From Rhodospirillales bacterium (GTDB taxonomy: Bacteria; Pseudomonadota; Alphaproteobacteria; Rhodospirillales; Thalassospiraceae): DNA of 64,000 nt. Of this stretch, positions 25,092 through 34,317 are shown one piece after another (positions within the stretch are counted from its first letter, which is position 1; each line of letters starts with the position of its first letter). The notes below the pieces were generated by a model. It made no database searches and had not been told where the DNA came from. It worked only from the letters and a program-made list of their open reading frames with translations. Where the stretch lies: NCBI GenBank assembly GCA_019634165.1, contig JAHQVT010000006.1, positions 832,563 through 896,562 on the forward strand, read 5' to 3'. Both the position numbers and the translations under genes were made by a program.

Positions 25092-25429
25092 GATTTTCTC
25101 CTGTGGTATTGAAAACAACAACACCCCCTTAACGCGTGGCCCAAACGATAAGTTCCAAATCAAATTGTGATGATTTCTGGGCAGGGAAAGTAAGAAGCCC
25201 GCAAATACCCAGCGCCCAGACGCCTCCCCCTGCCCCAAAAATTTAAATAAAACAAACAGATATTCCCTTTGAAGTTGAATAAAATCTACTTAAAGGAGAC
25301 AAAGTATAATTCCGCACAATTTTAATCACAGATCACAATAAACCATCGTCTTCAAAGGACAGAATTTCGTGCCCGAAACGCCGCGCCCAAAAGGCCGCGA
25401 CTGAACATCCCGATTTGAAGGATAACAAT
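25092..25429. other. Non-coding region upstream of thaumatin-like gene
   Basis: 338 bases between two divergent genes. AT-rich around 25240-25330 (for example AAATTTAAATAAAACAAAC), which suits promoters. No repeats or coding sequence seen. Confidence 0.5.
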
Positions 25430-26782
25430 ATGATATTGAATAAATTGAAGAAATTGATTGGCTTGGCACTGTTTGGCATCGTCGGGGTTGGCGTTCTTGC
25501 CAGCCCTGCACATGCCAACTCGGCCGAGACATCATACTTAATGTGGCAAATGCCGACAAACGTCGTTTCATTTCCGGTCTATGTCTATCAAGGCGATACG
25601 CAAACCGCGTATTTATATAGCCCGACCCAGCAATCCTTCATCGGGGGATATGATCCCTCCTCAACCACAGCAAGCTATGATCTGTATTTTCAGGATAGCT
25701 CAGATGCCTGGTTTGGCTGCAGCGTTGTTCTGACAAGCGGCAAAATCGACACCTCCACCACATGCCCCGGTACGGTCATTAGCCCACCGGTACAGTCGTC
25801 AAACGTTTACACGGTCGGTCCGGGTGCAACAGCATGGCCAGCAGCAACCACACCCCCGAACAAGCACAAAGCTGTCAATTACAGTGGCCGTAAGATCACG
25901 TTTGTGAACAACACCGATCATGAGAAAATCAGGATCGGTCAACATTGCACCGTAAGCAGCAACCCAAATAACGATAATTGCACGAACAATCAGACCCTTT
26001 TTGAAATTGCGCGCAATGATTCTGCTATTTTCTATGTCGATGGAGATGGCAGCAAACCGCCAACTTCATCTCTTTCCGGCCTGATATCCAATGGGTTCAC
26101 CCTAACCGCATATCAGCACAAAAAAGGCGATGACTGGGTCCAAACAGGTGGCTATGGCGTTGGTCAACAGCCCTTTGCTACCAAGATCGAATTCACCCAC
26201 CTAAAGGTCGGCACCAAAACGGTAAATGGCAAAAAGGTTCAAATCCCAACCGGGTCAACCAACTTCGATATTTCCGCAGTTGATGGCTATAACATCGCGG
26301 CTGCCGGTTATCCCGAAACACCGACATATTGCACATATACAGTTCCGCCGGAAAACTCCAACGTTCTCGGTGCCGGGAAATACGGCAAAAACAACTTACT
26401 GGCCGCAATCGCCGGGGATGAAACGATCTGCGGCAAAAGCTCGCAATTGCCAAAAGGATATAGCGGCACAGGTTCAAAACCGTGGGATTTGGTCGTTAAA
26501 TCCAGTGAACAATATGAAGGCTGCCGAAGCCCATGCAGCTATGCCACAAACGCCAGCAGCGCCGACGAAGACAAATTCTGCTGCACGGGAAAATACAATT
26601 CACCATCATCTTGTGATCAATTAAAGGGGGAAATCGGTGCAAACAATTCGACCTATGTGACCAACCTGAAATCCCCGATATCAAAGCATGTCTATCGCTT
26701 TGCCTATGATGACGCGATCGGTGATTTTGCCTGCCCGGCAGAAACCAGCTTTGTCATCATTTTTGGCGTCCAAGATGACTGA
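25430..26782 (+). CDS. Secreted thaumatin-like protein
   Basis: 450-residue protein with an N-terminal signal peptide (MILNKLKKLIGLALFGIVGVG, cleavage after AHA about residue 29). After an N-terminal extension of about 120 residues, a thaumatin domain starts at GRKITFVNNTDHEKIRIGQ. Later motifs are ECPRSPC-like EGCRSPCSYATN, FCCTGKYNSPSSC and VYRFAYDDAIGDFACPAETSFVIIF, the last closely matching the thaumatin pattern (SYAYDD..TFTCP). Many cysteines, as expected of the disulfide-rich fold. GAAGGA stands seven bases before the ATG at 25430. Thaumatin-like proteins are best known in plants and fungi, where some bind beta-glucan. In bacteria the role is unknown. Stand-alone gene, with somewhat lower G+C than its neighbours. 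Confidence 0.78.
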   Translation: MILNKLKKLIGLALFGIVGVGVLASPAHANSAETSYLMWQMPTNVVSFPVYVYQGDTQTAYLYSPTQQSFIGGYDPSSTTASYDLYFQDSSDAWFGCSVVLTSGKIDTSTTCPGTVISPPVQSSNVYTVGPGATAWPAATTPPNKHKAVNYSGRKITFVNNTDHEKIRIGQHCTVSSNPNNDNCTNNQTLFEIARNDSAIFYVDGDGSKPPTSSLSGLISNGFTLTAYQHKKGDDWVQTGGYGVGQQPFATKIEFTHLKVGTKTVNGKKVQIPTGSTNFDISAVDGYNIAAAGYPETPTYCTYTVPPENSNVLGAGKYGKNNLLAAIAGDETICGKSSQLPKGYSGTGSKPWDLVVKSSEQYEGCRSPCSYATNASSADEDKFCCTGKYNSPSSCDQLKGEIGANNSTYVTNLKSPISKHVYRFAYDDAIGDFACPAETSFVIIFGVQDD

Positions 26783-26836
26783 TTTTTCTAAGCCACAACA
26801 CGCCAACAAGATCATCGTTCTGTAGGCGCATAAAAA

Positions 26837-26867
26837 AGAACGGCCCGCGTGGGCTGCGGGCCGTTCT
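26837..26867 (-). terminator. Rho-independent terminator of pobA
   Basis: AGAACGGCCCGC and GCGGGCCGTTCT form a perfect 12-bp stem with a seven-base loop, and the minus strand continues TTTTTT. It ends the pobA transcript. Confidence 0.9.
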
Positions 26868-26945
26868 ATCGTACCTATCGGAATTTCTGGGCGGAACAAG
26901 GAGAGCGGGAAGTCTCCTCGGGGGTGGGTATCCCCGTTCCGTCGG

Positions 26946-28112
26946 TCAGTAAGGCAAACCGACGTAATTTTCCGACAGGTTCGTCAACCCTGCCTTGGAA
27001 GACAGGATATATTGCAATTCGGCATCGCGAATGCGGCCATCAAATTCGTTCTGATCGCCAAAAGTATGCAGCATCGAGGTCATCCACCAAGAAAACCGCT
27101 CTGCTTTCCAGACACGCGCAAGCGCTGTATCGGAATAACTCGCAAGAAGGTCATTGCGGTTATTTTTGTATTTCGCAATCAAGGCTTCGGACAGGTAATG
27201 CACATCACTCGCCGCAAGGTTAAGCCCCTTTGCCCCGGTTGGCGGAACAATGTGCGCAGCATCCCCGGCCAGGAACAAACGGCCATGCTGCATCGGTTCC
27301 GCAACAAAGCTTCTTAGCGGCGCGATGCTTTTTTCAAACACGTCGCCTTCATTGACCAGTTCAGCGTCTTCTTCGCCAAGACGGGTGCGCAACTCATCCC
27401 AAAAACGATCATCCGACCAATCTTCGATTTTGTCCGTGCTCGGCACCTGCACGTAATGGCGCACAACCGTTTCTGATCGCATTGAACAAAGTGCAAAGCC
27501 ACGATCATGCTTGGCATAGATCAGCTCGTCGGCAACCGGTTTCGCATGGGCCAAAACCCCCAACCAGCCAAACGGATAGATCTTTTCGAACTCTTGAACG
27601 CCCGGAAGGCTTTTGCGCCCGACACCGTGGAAACCATCACAAGCCGCAATGTAATCACAGCTTATTTCAACCTCATTGCCGTCTTTGAAATATCGAACAC
27701 GTGGTTTGTCACCATCAATGTCATGCAGGCTGACATCGTCAGCTTCCCAGATGATTTCGCCACCATGATCAAGGCGGGCCTGTATCAGGTCTTTGGTTAC
27801 TTCGGTCTGGCCATACACCATCACCGTCGAACCACCGGTGAGTTCTTCAATATTCACATGGGTGCGCTTGCCATTGACACTGATATAGATGCCGCCATGG
27901 ATGATGCCTTCCTTGTTCATACGGGCATCAACCCCGACACGTTTCATAAGGTCAACCGTCCCCATTTCCAGAACGCCTGCCCGAATGCGGCCTTCGACAT
28001 AGGCGCGGCTTTTACGTTCAACAATGACAGAACTGATCCCCTGCACATGCAGCAAATGGGACAAAAGCAGACCGGCGGGGCCTGAACCGATAATGACAAC
28101 AGGGGCGTGCAT
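26946..28112 (-). CDS. pobA: 4-hydroxybenzoate 3-monooxygenase
   Basis: FAD/NADPH monooxygenase that converts 4-hydroxybenzoate to protocatechuate. The 388 residues begin with the FAD-binding GxGxxG motif (VVIIGSGPAGLLLSHLLHVQGI) and carry RIRAGVLEMGTVDLMKRVGVDARM, typical of PobA. Also visible are the DG motif (IAACDGFHGVGRKSLP) and GRLFLAGDAAHIVPPTGAKGLNLAASDVHYL, the second FAD motif. It supplies substrate to the pca operon 20 kb away. The probable regulator is the AraC-type gene at 12234, not adjacent. The gene has its own terminator, so it is monocistronic. Confidence 0.93.
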   Translation of the reverse strand: MHAPVVIIGSGPAGLLLSHLLHVQGISSVIVERKSRAYVEGRIRAGVLEMGTVDLMKRVGVDARMNKEGIIHGGIYISVNGKRTHVNIEELTGGSTVMVYGQTEVTKDLIQARLDHGGEIIWEADDVSLHDIDGDKPRVRYFKDGNEVEISCDYIAACDGFHGVGRKSLPGVQEFEKIYPFGWLGVLAHAKPVADELIYAKHDRGFALCSMRSETVVRHYVQVPSTDKIEDWSDDRFWDELRTRLGEEDAELVNEGDVFEKSIAPLRSFVAEPMQHGRLFLAGDAAHIVPPTGAKGLNLAASDVHYLSEALIAKYKNNRNDLLASYSDTALARVWKAERFSWWMTSMLHTFGDQNEFDGRIRDAELQYILSSKAGLTNLSENYVGLPY

Positions 28113-28341
28113 GGCAGCTTCCTCACAAGATCACGGTTATTGGTTTTTTAATTGGAACAAGAACCATTCCATTGCGGAAACAATACGCTTGTTAGCGGAT
28201 CGACAGAATGGACAAACCGGGAAAAAGATTGGACAAATCGAACATGTATTTCGTATTGGTTATGTTTTGCAGCGGTTTCGGTTTTGTCCCAACCGCCGCC
28301 TATTCCTGTGCCGCATGCAGATCGACGCTATCATAATTAAA

Positions 28342-29223
28342 TTAATCGTACGCGTCCGTTGGACCGCTTTCGGGACCATTGAAGTCATCGGGATCTGCCA
28401 AAGCACCTGCCCTGCAAAATGACCATTTCTGACACATCTTCTGGCCATCAGGGCTATCCATAAATGCATCAAATGCCCTAAGCAAATCTAGCCCGTCCGG
28501 ATGTTTACGAGAGATAAGGATATGCAGCATATCGGTCGTGATCGCCTCGGTGGTGGCGAACGTCTTCACAACTTCGTCGCTGAAAATTCTTTTTAAATCG
28601 TGCCAACCAACTTCTTCTTCTTCAAACATGATATCCCCGCGGCCAGCCTCTAGGAACCGCCAAGCAGCTTCAGGGCTTGTAACGATTTCAGCTTCAATGC
28701 CGCGTTTTTTGAATTCCAGCTCTTGCCAGTAACTCGCGACCACCACCGGCCGCAACCCAAGCAAAATAGAATCATCAAAGCTTTTTAAATCAAGCCCGTT
28801 GGGAAACAGCGACGCTTTATAGAACCCCTTGTGATGGGCCTGCGCGATGGCGTGCTTAGAGATAAGGAAATCACGCTCCCGCTCGGCTGTTCTAAGCCAC
28901 GGGAATGTCGCGACATAAGTACCCTGCTTGGTCAATTCAAAGGAACGCGGCCAAGACAGAAAAACAAACTTCACCCGATATCCCATTGCCGAAAATATTT
29001 CCATCACACGTTGGGCATGCTTGCCAAAGCCAACCATATCTTCGGAAACCATCGGCGGCCATTCGGCAACGGCGAACTCAATTTCATTTTCAACATTGGG
29101 AAAGCCGGGAACGGAAACCGGGTCAGCTTTGCCATCAGCACTCAGATGTGCTGCAATCAGAAAGCAAATGCTCATCACACTTACAAGGATACCGATCTGC
29201 TTTGTCACCCGCCCATTTTCCAT
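28342..29223 (-). CDS. Periplasmic solute-binding protein (SBP_bac_3-like)
   Basis: 293 residues, probably exported (the N-terminus KQIGILVSVMSICFLIAAHLSAD is a signal-anchor or signal peptide). The body resembles the amino-acid-type periplasmic binding proteins, with IEFAVAEWPPMVSEDMVGFGKHAQRVMEIFSAMGYRVKFVFLSWPRSFELTKQGTYVATFPW read as the first lobe, and TTDMLHILISRKHPDGLDLLRAFDAFM near the end. No permease or ATPase genes stand nearby, so it may serve a distant transporter, a sensor kinase or a respiratory-type modulation. Such orphan proteins are common in marine Alphaproteobacteria. Confidence 0.7.
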   Translation of the reverse strand: MENGRVTKQIGILVSVMSICFLIAAHLSADGKADPVSVPGFPNVENEIEFAVAEWPPMVSEDMVGFGKHAQRVMEIFSAMGYRVKFVFLSWPRSFELTKQGTYVATFPWLRTAERERDFLISKHAIAQAHHKGFYKASLFPNGLDLKSFDDSILLGLRPVVVASYWQELEFKKRGIEAEIVTSPEAAWRFLEAGRGDIMFEEEEVGWHDLKRIFSDEVVKTFATTEAITTDMLHILISRKHPDGLDLLRAFDAFMDSPDGQKMCQKWSFCRAGALADPDDFNGPESGPTDAYD

Positions 29224-29510
29224 GCGTACTCCGATTTTGCGACCGATGACATTTGAAGACCTAGGGATTTTGCGCTTAGGGTATTAAGGAACTGTTCACG
29301 ACAAACTTGATAATTATTTGATTTAATTCACTTTAATAAAACTCGTGCATAACTCAAAGCGCCAATTATCGCTTGATTTTTCATCACGCTTTCTTTGTGA
29401 TTAAAATTTAACCCCCACAACTGTCGATCCCTGTCATTCACTGTGCTAAGCTCTTTGCCAAGAGACCAAATTTCCGGTCTTGAACACATTTAAAATCGCG
29501 ACAGAACGGG

Positions 29511-30353
29511 ATGATGCCACAAAGCCGCGCCATCGCTATTTTTACCGACCTTGACGGCACCTTGCTTGATCATGACACCTATAGCTGGGAGGCAGCGCGC
29601 CCGGCACTGGATCGCGTCAAACTACTTTCCATCCCCCTGATTGCCGTTTCTTCAAAAACCTTGGCCGAACTTGAATATCTTAATCAGGCGGTGCATCTGT
29701 TTGACGGATTGATCGGGGAAAATGGTGGTGTCATTTCGCTTAATGGCGTGACCGAACACTATGGCCCGTCCGAAGAAAAAATTGACGCTGCCCGCACACA
29801 AATCAAAGAAGCCGTGCATGTCCCACTTGGCAGTTTTAGAACCGTTTCACCAGAAGTCATTGCCGCTGAAACCGGCCTGTCACTTGAAGATGCGACCCGT
29901 GCAGCACAACGTCATTGTTCTGATCCGCTGATTTGGCAACCAACCGCAAAAGACGTGGCCACCGCGCGTGAGATCGCAGCAAAATGGTCGCTTAATCTGG
30001 TCAAGGGCGGCAGGTTTCATACGCTTTGCGGCCCCGCAAGCAAAGGCCAGGCAATGAAACGCATGCTTGAACGCCTTGCTGTAAAGCAATCAAACAAGAC
30101 TGGAAACGGGGCGGCACAACGGTATACGACCATTGCCCTTGGGGATTCTCCAAATGACATCCCCATGCTGCAAGAAGCAGATATTGCCGTTCAAATACCG
30201 ACCAAACACCGCGTCCGCACTTCACCTATGCTAGACCATAGCAACCTGCGCATAGCACCTCACGCTGGGCCAGACGGCTGGAATGCGGCAGTGAATGCGA
30301 TCTTGGACGAGATAACCAATACCAATAAAAACAGCGAGGTACTTCATGGCTGA
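29511..30353 (+). CDS. gpgP: HAD-IIB sugar-phosphatase, glucosyl/mannosyl-3-phosphoglycerate phosphatase type
   Basis: 280 residues with HAD motif I in FTDLDGTLLDHDTYSW, motif II around LIAVSSKTLAELEYL, a Lys in the LVKGGRFHTLCG cap segment and motif III/IV in TTIALGDSPNDIPML. The SSKT and GENGG elements mark the mannosyl-3-phosphoglycerate phosphatase group (MPGP/YedP). Here the next gene is a glucosyl-3-phosphoglycerate synthase, so the product is probably glucosylglycerate, a compatible solute. The synthase start overlaps the end of this gene by eight bases. The start may be 29511 or the next codon pair. Confidence 0.82.
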   Translation: MMPQSRAIAIFTDLDGTLLDHDTYSWEAARPALDRVKLLSIPLIAVSSKTLAELEYLNQAVHLFDGLIGENGGVISLNGVTEHYGPSEEKIDAARTQIKEAVHVPLGSFRTVSPEVIAAETGLSLEDATRAAQRHCSDPLIWQPTAKDVATAREIAAKWSLNLVKGGRFHTLCGPASKGQAMKRMLERLAVKQSNKTGNGAAQRYTTIALGDSPNDIPMLQEADIAVQIPTKHRVRTSPMLDHSNLRIAPHAGPDGWNAAVNAILDEITNTNKNSEVLHG

Positions 30354-31578
30354 TTTCCATCAGGGTGGCCCCATCACGACGCTTCATCGAATTCTTGACC
30401 GAAACCCGGAAGAACTCGCCTATGAAATGACCGCCTTTGCCCGACAAAGACGGCAAACCTTGATCCTGCCTTGCCTGTATTCCGAACTCGAAACCCCGGC
30501 CATGACCACCATCGTCGAAGGGTTAAAACAGGCAACCTATATCGATCAGATCGTTGTCGGCCTAGACCGCGCCAATGCGCAGCAATATCTCCATGCCCGT
30601 GAATTTTTCAAAGACCTGCCGCAACATGTGCGCATTCTGTGGAATGATGGTCCGCGCTTACGCGGCGTGCATGACCGATTGGCCGAATTTGATCTGGCCC
30701 GCTATGAACCGGGCAAAGGCCGCAATGTCTGGTATTGCATGGGCTATACGCTGGCATCCGGGCGAAGCTCGGTCATTGGTATTCATGACTGCGATATCGC
30801 AACCTACACCCCCGACCTTCCGGCTAAACTGATGTATCCGATCGCCAACCCGGCGTTTAACTTTGCCTTTGCCAAAGGATATTACGCCCGTGTTGCCAAT
30901 GGCACGCTTAAAGGTCGCGTTTGCCGCCTGTTTGTAACGCCCTTGATCCGGGCACTTAAACAGGTTGTCGGCAAGACCGATTTCCTGAACTATCTGGATT
31001 CATTCCGGTATTCCCTGTCAGGTGAAATTGCGATCAGAACCGATGTTGCCTATGGCCTGCGCGTCGCATCGGACTGGGGACTGGAAGTCTCCATGCTCTC
31101 GGAAATGTATCGCAACCACACGGTTCATCGTCTCGCACAGGTCGACATTGCCGACATTTACGATCATAAGCACCGTGAATTTGACCCGGCAGAAAAGGAT
31201 GACGGCCTGTCACGCATGGCAAGCGACATTGCCAAATCTTTGTTCCGCAAATTGGCAACACAGGGCACAATTTTCTCGCATGAAACATTCAGAACCCTAA
31301 AGGCCACTTATTACCGCATGGCCCTTGATCTGATCGAGCAATACCGGGCTGATGCCATGTTTAACGGCCTTAAGATCAACCGCGACGAAGAAGAAAAATG
31401 TGTCGAGGTATTGTCCGAAGTCATCATTAGCGCTGGTCAGCACTATCTTGAAAACCCGCTCGAAAGCCCGTTCATTCCAAGCTGGCAGCGGGTTGAAAGT
31501 GCGATGGGCGACATCTTTGAGCATCTTTCAAGTGCGGTTGAAGATGATCTGAATGACATGGACATCGGCAAGTCCTGA
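30346..31578 (+). CDS. gpgS: Glucosyl-3-phosphoglycerate synthase-like glycosyltransferase
   Basis: GT81-like transferase of 410 residues, expected to join glucose from a nucleotide sugar to 3-phosphoglycerate. The GT-A core is visible: RQTLILPCLYSELETPAM, then IDQIVVGLDRANAQQ and GKGRNVWYCMGYTLASGRSSVIGIHDCDI (a DxD-like metal-binding motif). A long C-terminal part (about residues 200-410) includes SDWGLEVSMLSEMYRNH, in line with the GpgS family, and ends in an acidic, helical tail. The 8-bp overlap with the phosphatase gene shows a two-step operon. A strong terminator follows. Confidence 0.85.
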   Translation: MADFHQGGPITTLHRILDRNPEELAYEMTAFARQRRQTLILPCLYSELETPAMTTIVEGLKQATYIDQIVVGLDRANAQQYLHAREFFKDLPQHVRILWNDGPRLRGVHDRLAEFDLARYEPGKGRNVWYCMGYTLASGRSSVIGIHDCDIATYTPDLPAKLMYPIANPAFNFAFAKGYYARVANGTLKGRVCRLFVTPLIRALKQVVGKTDFLNYLDSFRYSLSGEIAIRTDVAYGLRVASDWGLEVSMLSEMYRNHTVHRLAQVDIADIYDHKHREFDPAEKDDGLSRMASDIAKSLFRKLATQGTIFSHETFRTLKATYYRMALDLIEQYRADAMFNGLKINRDEEEKCVEVLSEVIISAGQHYLENPLESPFIPSWQRVESAMGDIFEHLSSAVEDDLNDMDIGKS

Positions 31579-31606
31579 ACCACTGCCTTACACAAAGAAA
31601 AATACT

Positions 31607-31644
31607 AGGGGTAGCCCGTTACATTACCATGGGCTGCCCCTTTT
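31607..31644 (+). terminator. Rho-independent terminator after gpgS
   Basis: GGGGTAGCCC pairs with GGGCTGCCCC (one G-U) over a 13-base loop, then TTTTATT. Confidence 0.8.
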
Positions 31645-31857
31645 ATTGGTCAGTGGAATCAACATCACGTTTCACACTTTCCCGAACAAACACCCAATAA
31701 AACTACTTGCCTCTCCATTGAGACTAAGGCAACCTTAGGTTTAATTATAAAAAAACAAATAAATTTTTCTTAATAATCTCTGGGGGTTATCGCGGCACGG
31801 TTGTGGCTTTCAAGCCATGCCGACGTCATAACGACTTGATGAAATCAGGGAAAAATT

Positions 31858-32790
31858 ATGTCCGGCACAACAAAAACACAGCACGTCAAGAACCTCACAC
31901 CAACCGATGATCTTAGCACCTATCTTTTTGGATACAACATTACGATCGGCCCTCCCAAGATTACGGGAGTTGAAGAATTTTCAGCAAGCCCAACCACTTC
32001 AGTAATTATGGGGACCAACAAGCCAATAATCGAAACCCAAACTGTCGATACCGTGCACTACTACTCGAAAAATCTGAAAGAAACATCGGGAACCAAGACT
32101 TTCGGCCCAGGAGACTTGAACTCGTGGGATCCCAGCTCTACAAACGATCAAATCACTTTTACACTGAATCTGCCCGGACCGGCCCCAACCATACTGGAAA
32201 TTGCTTATTTATTCATACCTTTCTCCGGGACCGCTGCAACTTTATATGTCAATGGACAACAGGTATGGCCTGGTCCGAACAACCCCAGTTACACAAAAGC
32301 CTTCATCGACGCTTCTTTTTTGAAAGCAGGCGACAACGAGCTAATACTTGCCACGAAACAACTCGTGAAATCGGTCACAGTAAGCTCAATCGAAGTACAA
32401 GCTGAATACTTTTGGACTTCGCTCCTTACCGGCTCAATAAGACAAGGAGGCACCTTCAGCAAAGAGATCGATATAACACTTGGCAACAGCGACACGGACT
32501 CTGAAACCAATCAATTCTCTGAAACGTTAGGGGGATCGGGATCTTTAAAAGGCATTGGGTTGTCTCTAAGCGCGGCGCTATCGACAAGCGAAACGCACAG
32601 CGTGACGATTTCAGAACAAGTTACAAAGAAACAAACAGTCACGCAAAGCTGCCCCGACAACGCAAAATCTGTAACCTTCCAGATGTGGCAACTCTGTGTA
32701 AAATTTACTGCTGGCGACAAAACACTGACGTTACGTCCGCCATCAGAAATCGGTGGAGAAATCATCTCCAGAACATACGAAGAGACTTAA
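31858..32790 (+). CDS. Possible beta-pore-forming (aerolysin-like) protein
   Basis: Unrecognised protein of 310 residues. The N-terminal 170 residues are beta-rich, with a jelly-roll-like carbohydrate-binding look (LEIAYLFIPFSGTAATLYVNGQQVWPG, FIDASFLKAGDNELILATKQ). The C-terminal half has long alternating polar/nonpolar serine/threonine strands around a glycine-rich hairpin (SETNQFSETLGGSGSLKGIGLSLSAALSTSETHS), like the membrane-insertion region of aerolysin/ETX-MTX2 toxins. No signal peptide is seen, and no partner gene. AT-rich compared with its neighbours. Function is a guess; another possibility is a lectin-like surface or predation protein. Confidence 0.45.
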   Translation: MSGTTKTQHVKNLTPTDDLSTYLFGYNITIGPPKITGVEEFSASPTTSVIMGTNKPIIETQTVDTVHYYSKNLKETSGTKTFGPGDLNSWDPSSTNDQITFTLNLPGPAPTILEIAYLFIPFSGTAATLYVNGQQVWPGPNNPSYTKAFIDASFLKAGDNELILATKQLVKSVTVSSIEVQAEYFWTSLLTGSIRQGGTFSKEIDITLGNSDTDSETNQFSETLGGSGSLKGIGLSLSAALSTSETHSVTISEQVTKKQTVTQSCPDNAKSVTFQMWQLCVKFTAGDKTLTLRPPSEIGGEIISRTYEET

Positions 32791-32818
32791 CTCTGACTCT
32801 CCCCAATTCAATGTTGCA

Positions 32819-33313
32819 TTATGACATCAAATCACGAATCGGAAATATGGCCAGAAAGATCTGACACACGTCTTTCTGGCCTTCTATTTGCCGCAACACC
32901 GGAAGCAAAAGCCGAACGCCGCTGCACCATTCCTTCTGGAAAATCTGCAATTCATGTATTTGTGGCGCACCTGTTGATCTTGCGGCTGAAAGTGCGGCGT
33001 GCAGGGACGTCGAAAAATGACAGTCCACTTCGCGCGCAAACGCCCCGCGCCAATCCTCGCCGGTCAGGGCAACGATATTTTCGCCTTCAAGCAATATCTG
33101 AAAGTCGTCTTTTTGCGGGTGGTATTCGTAAATACTGATATCTTGAAGCCACGGCGCCAGGTTTTCCGGCGTAAATTCTTTGCGCGTCGGAATCTGCCCC
33201 GACTGGGCAAGCTTGTTCCACAGCAAAAGCAAGTCATGGGCTTTCTGTGGCGCATCATCGGATAATCCATGCTGCAGGACTTCTTGTTCTTGAAACTTAT
33301 GCAGCCGCGTCAT
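32819..33313 (-). CDS. PAS-domain protein (paralogue 1)
   Basis: 164-residue protein with a single PAS-like (PAS_5) domain: after a helical start, FTPENLAPWLQDISIYEYHPQKDDFQILLEGENIVALTGEDWRGA, then VRLLLPVLRQIEGQKDVCQIFLAIF. No output domain. A paralogue sits 360 bp away at 33676 on the same strand, with shared DISIYEY and the same order of blocks. Such proteins are common in Rhodospirillales and unexplained. A cytoplasmic sensor is a guess. Confidence 0.75.
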   Translation of the reverse strand: MTRLHKFQEQEVLQHGLSDDAPQKAHDLLLLWNKLAQSGQIPTRKEFTPENLAPWLQDISIYEYHPQKDDFQILLEGENIVALTGEDWRGAFAREVDCHFSTSLHAALSAARSTGAPQIHELQIFQKEWCSGVRLLLPVLRQIEGQKDVCQIFLAIFPIRDLMS

Positions 33314-33410
33314 CCGTTATCCACCTGATCAAATAATGTCTTGTTTCATCACTGAAACATCACGTCCGCCGCACCGCGAAAACCCATCACGCCATGCAAC
33401 AACAAAACCA

Positions 33411-33432
33411 ACGGCATCATCAATGATGCCGT
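33411..33432. other. Perfect hairpin between PAS genes
   Basis: ACGGCATCAT-ca-ATGATGCCGT, a 10-bp stem with a two-base loop. No T-run, so it may be a processing or protein-binding site. The rest of the 362-base gap (33314-33675) shows no coding sequence. Confidence 0.5.
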
Positions 33433-33675
33433 CGTGCAAGCTATCCAAGTCTCTTTCCATGGAAGGACATAAGCAGAATGGCGCCTTGGATTTTCTTCAA
33501 GACACTCAGGTAGGTAAATCTAGACGTAAAACAAGTATTCAACCGTAAATATTCCCAAAGGTCAGGACATAGTCACATAACCGTCTCGATCCACCACGCT
33601 TTACACGGATTTCACGATCGAATTGGCCGTGGGACAGCTTTTAGTAGGCACAAGCCCGCCTCTGGGATCAGGGTC

Positions 33676-34149
33676 TTAGACGCTGCGATAGAAAAAGTGT
33701 GAAACAAACACCTGCTTGATCAAATGCCCATTCCGATCCGTTGTCCTGACCGGCAACATCAAGCGGAGCCATTCTTCCCAAACCGTGCGTTCAAAGCCAA
33801 CCCGGTAAAACGCGGGCTTTGCTTCATCCACGACACCCAGAAGTCCGGCATGGATAGTTGTTCCGAAATCCAGATCAATTTGGCGCGGCGAACATCCAAG
33901 ATAACATTCACCGCTGGCCGCGATGATATTGGGGGCATCAATTCGAATGATGAAATCACGCTTTTTGGGTAAATACTCATAGATGCTGATGTCATCGACC
34001 CAAGCTGCCAACACATCGCCATTAAGCACCTTGCGCAGCGGCACATTCCCGCCCGACATCGCATTGTGCCATGTCTCGAAATACGCCCTGACGCGATGCT
34101 CAACATCATCGGGCAAATGCGGAATTCGAACTTCCTGCGCATACGCCAT
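33676..34149 (-). CDS. PAS-domain protein (paralogue 2)
   Basis: 157 residues, related to the protein at 32819-33313: WVDDISIYEYLPKKRDFIIRIDAPNIIAASGECYLGCSPRQIDLDFG lines up with WLQDISIYEY and so on of the first copy, followed by EEWLRLMLPVRTTDRNGHLIKQVFVSHFF. One PAS_5-like domain, no output domain, no signal peptide. Tandem paralogues with diverged sequence suggest an old duplication. Start ATG at 34149. Confidence 0.75.
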   Translation of the reverse strand: MAYAQEVRIPHLPDDVEHRVRAYFETWHNAMSGGNVPLRKVLNGDVLAAWVDDISIYEYLPKKRDFIIRIDAPNIIAASGECYLGCSPRQIDLDFGTTIHAGLLGVVDEAKPAFYRVGFERTVWEEWLRLMLPVRTTDRNGHLIKQVFVSHFFYRSV

Positions 34150-34317
34150 TGCGTATCATGCCCCCCGCCTTCTACTAAGCAATCAGCTTTGCAAAGCAGT
34201 GCGGCGGAAGCAACGATAAATTCTAATAAACCACCAAAAATTTGTTTAAGTATAAATACTTATTCGCATTCTAAGCGCGGCTGTTTTTCTACTTAACCTT
34301 TAGGGGTTATGCGCAAA

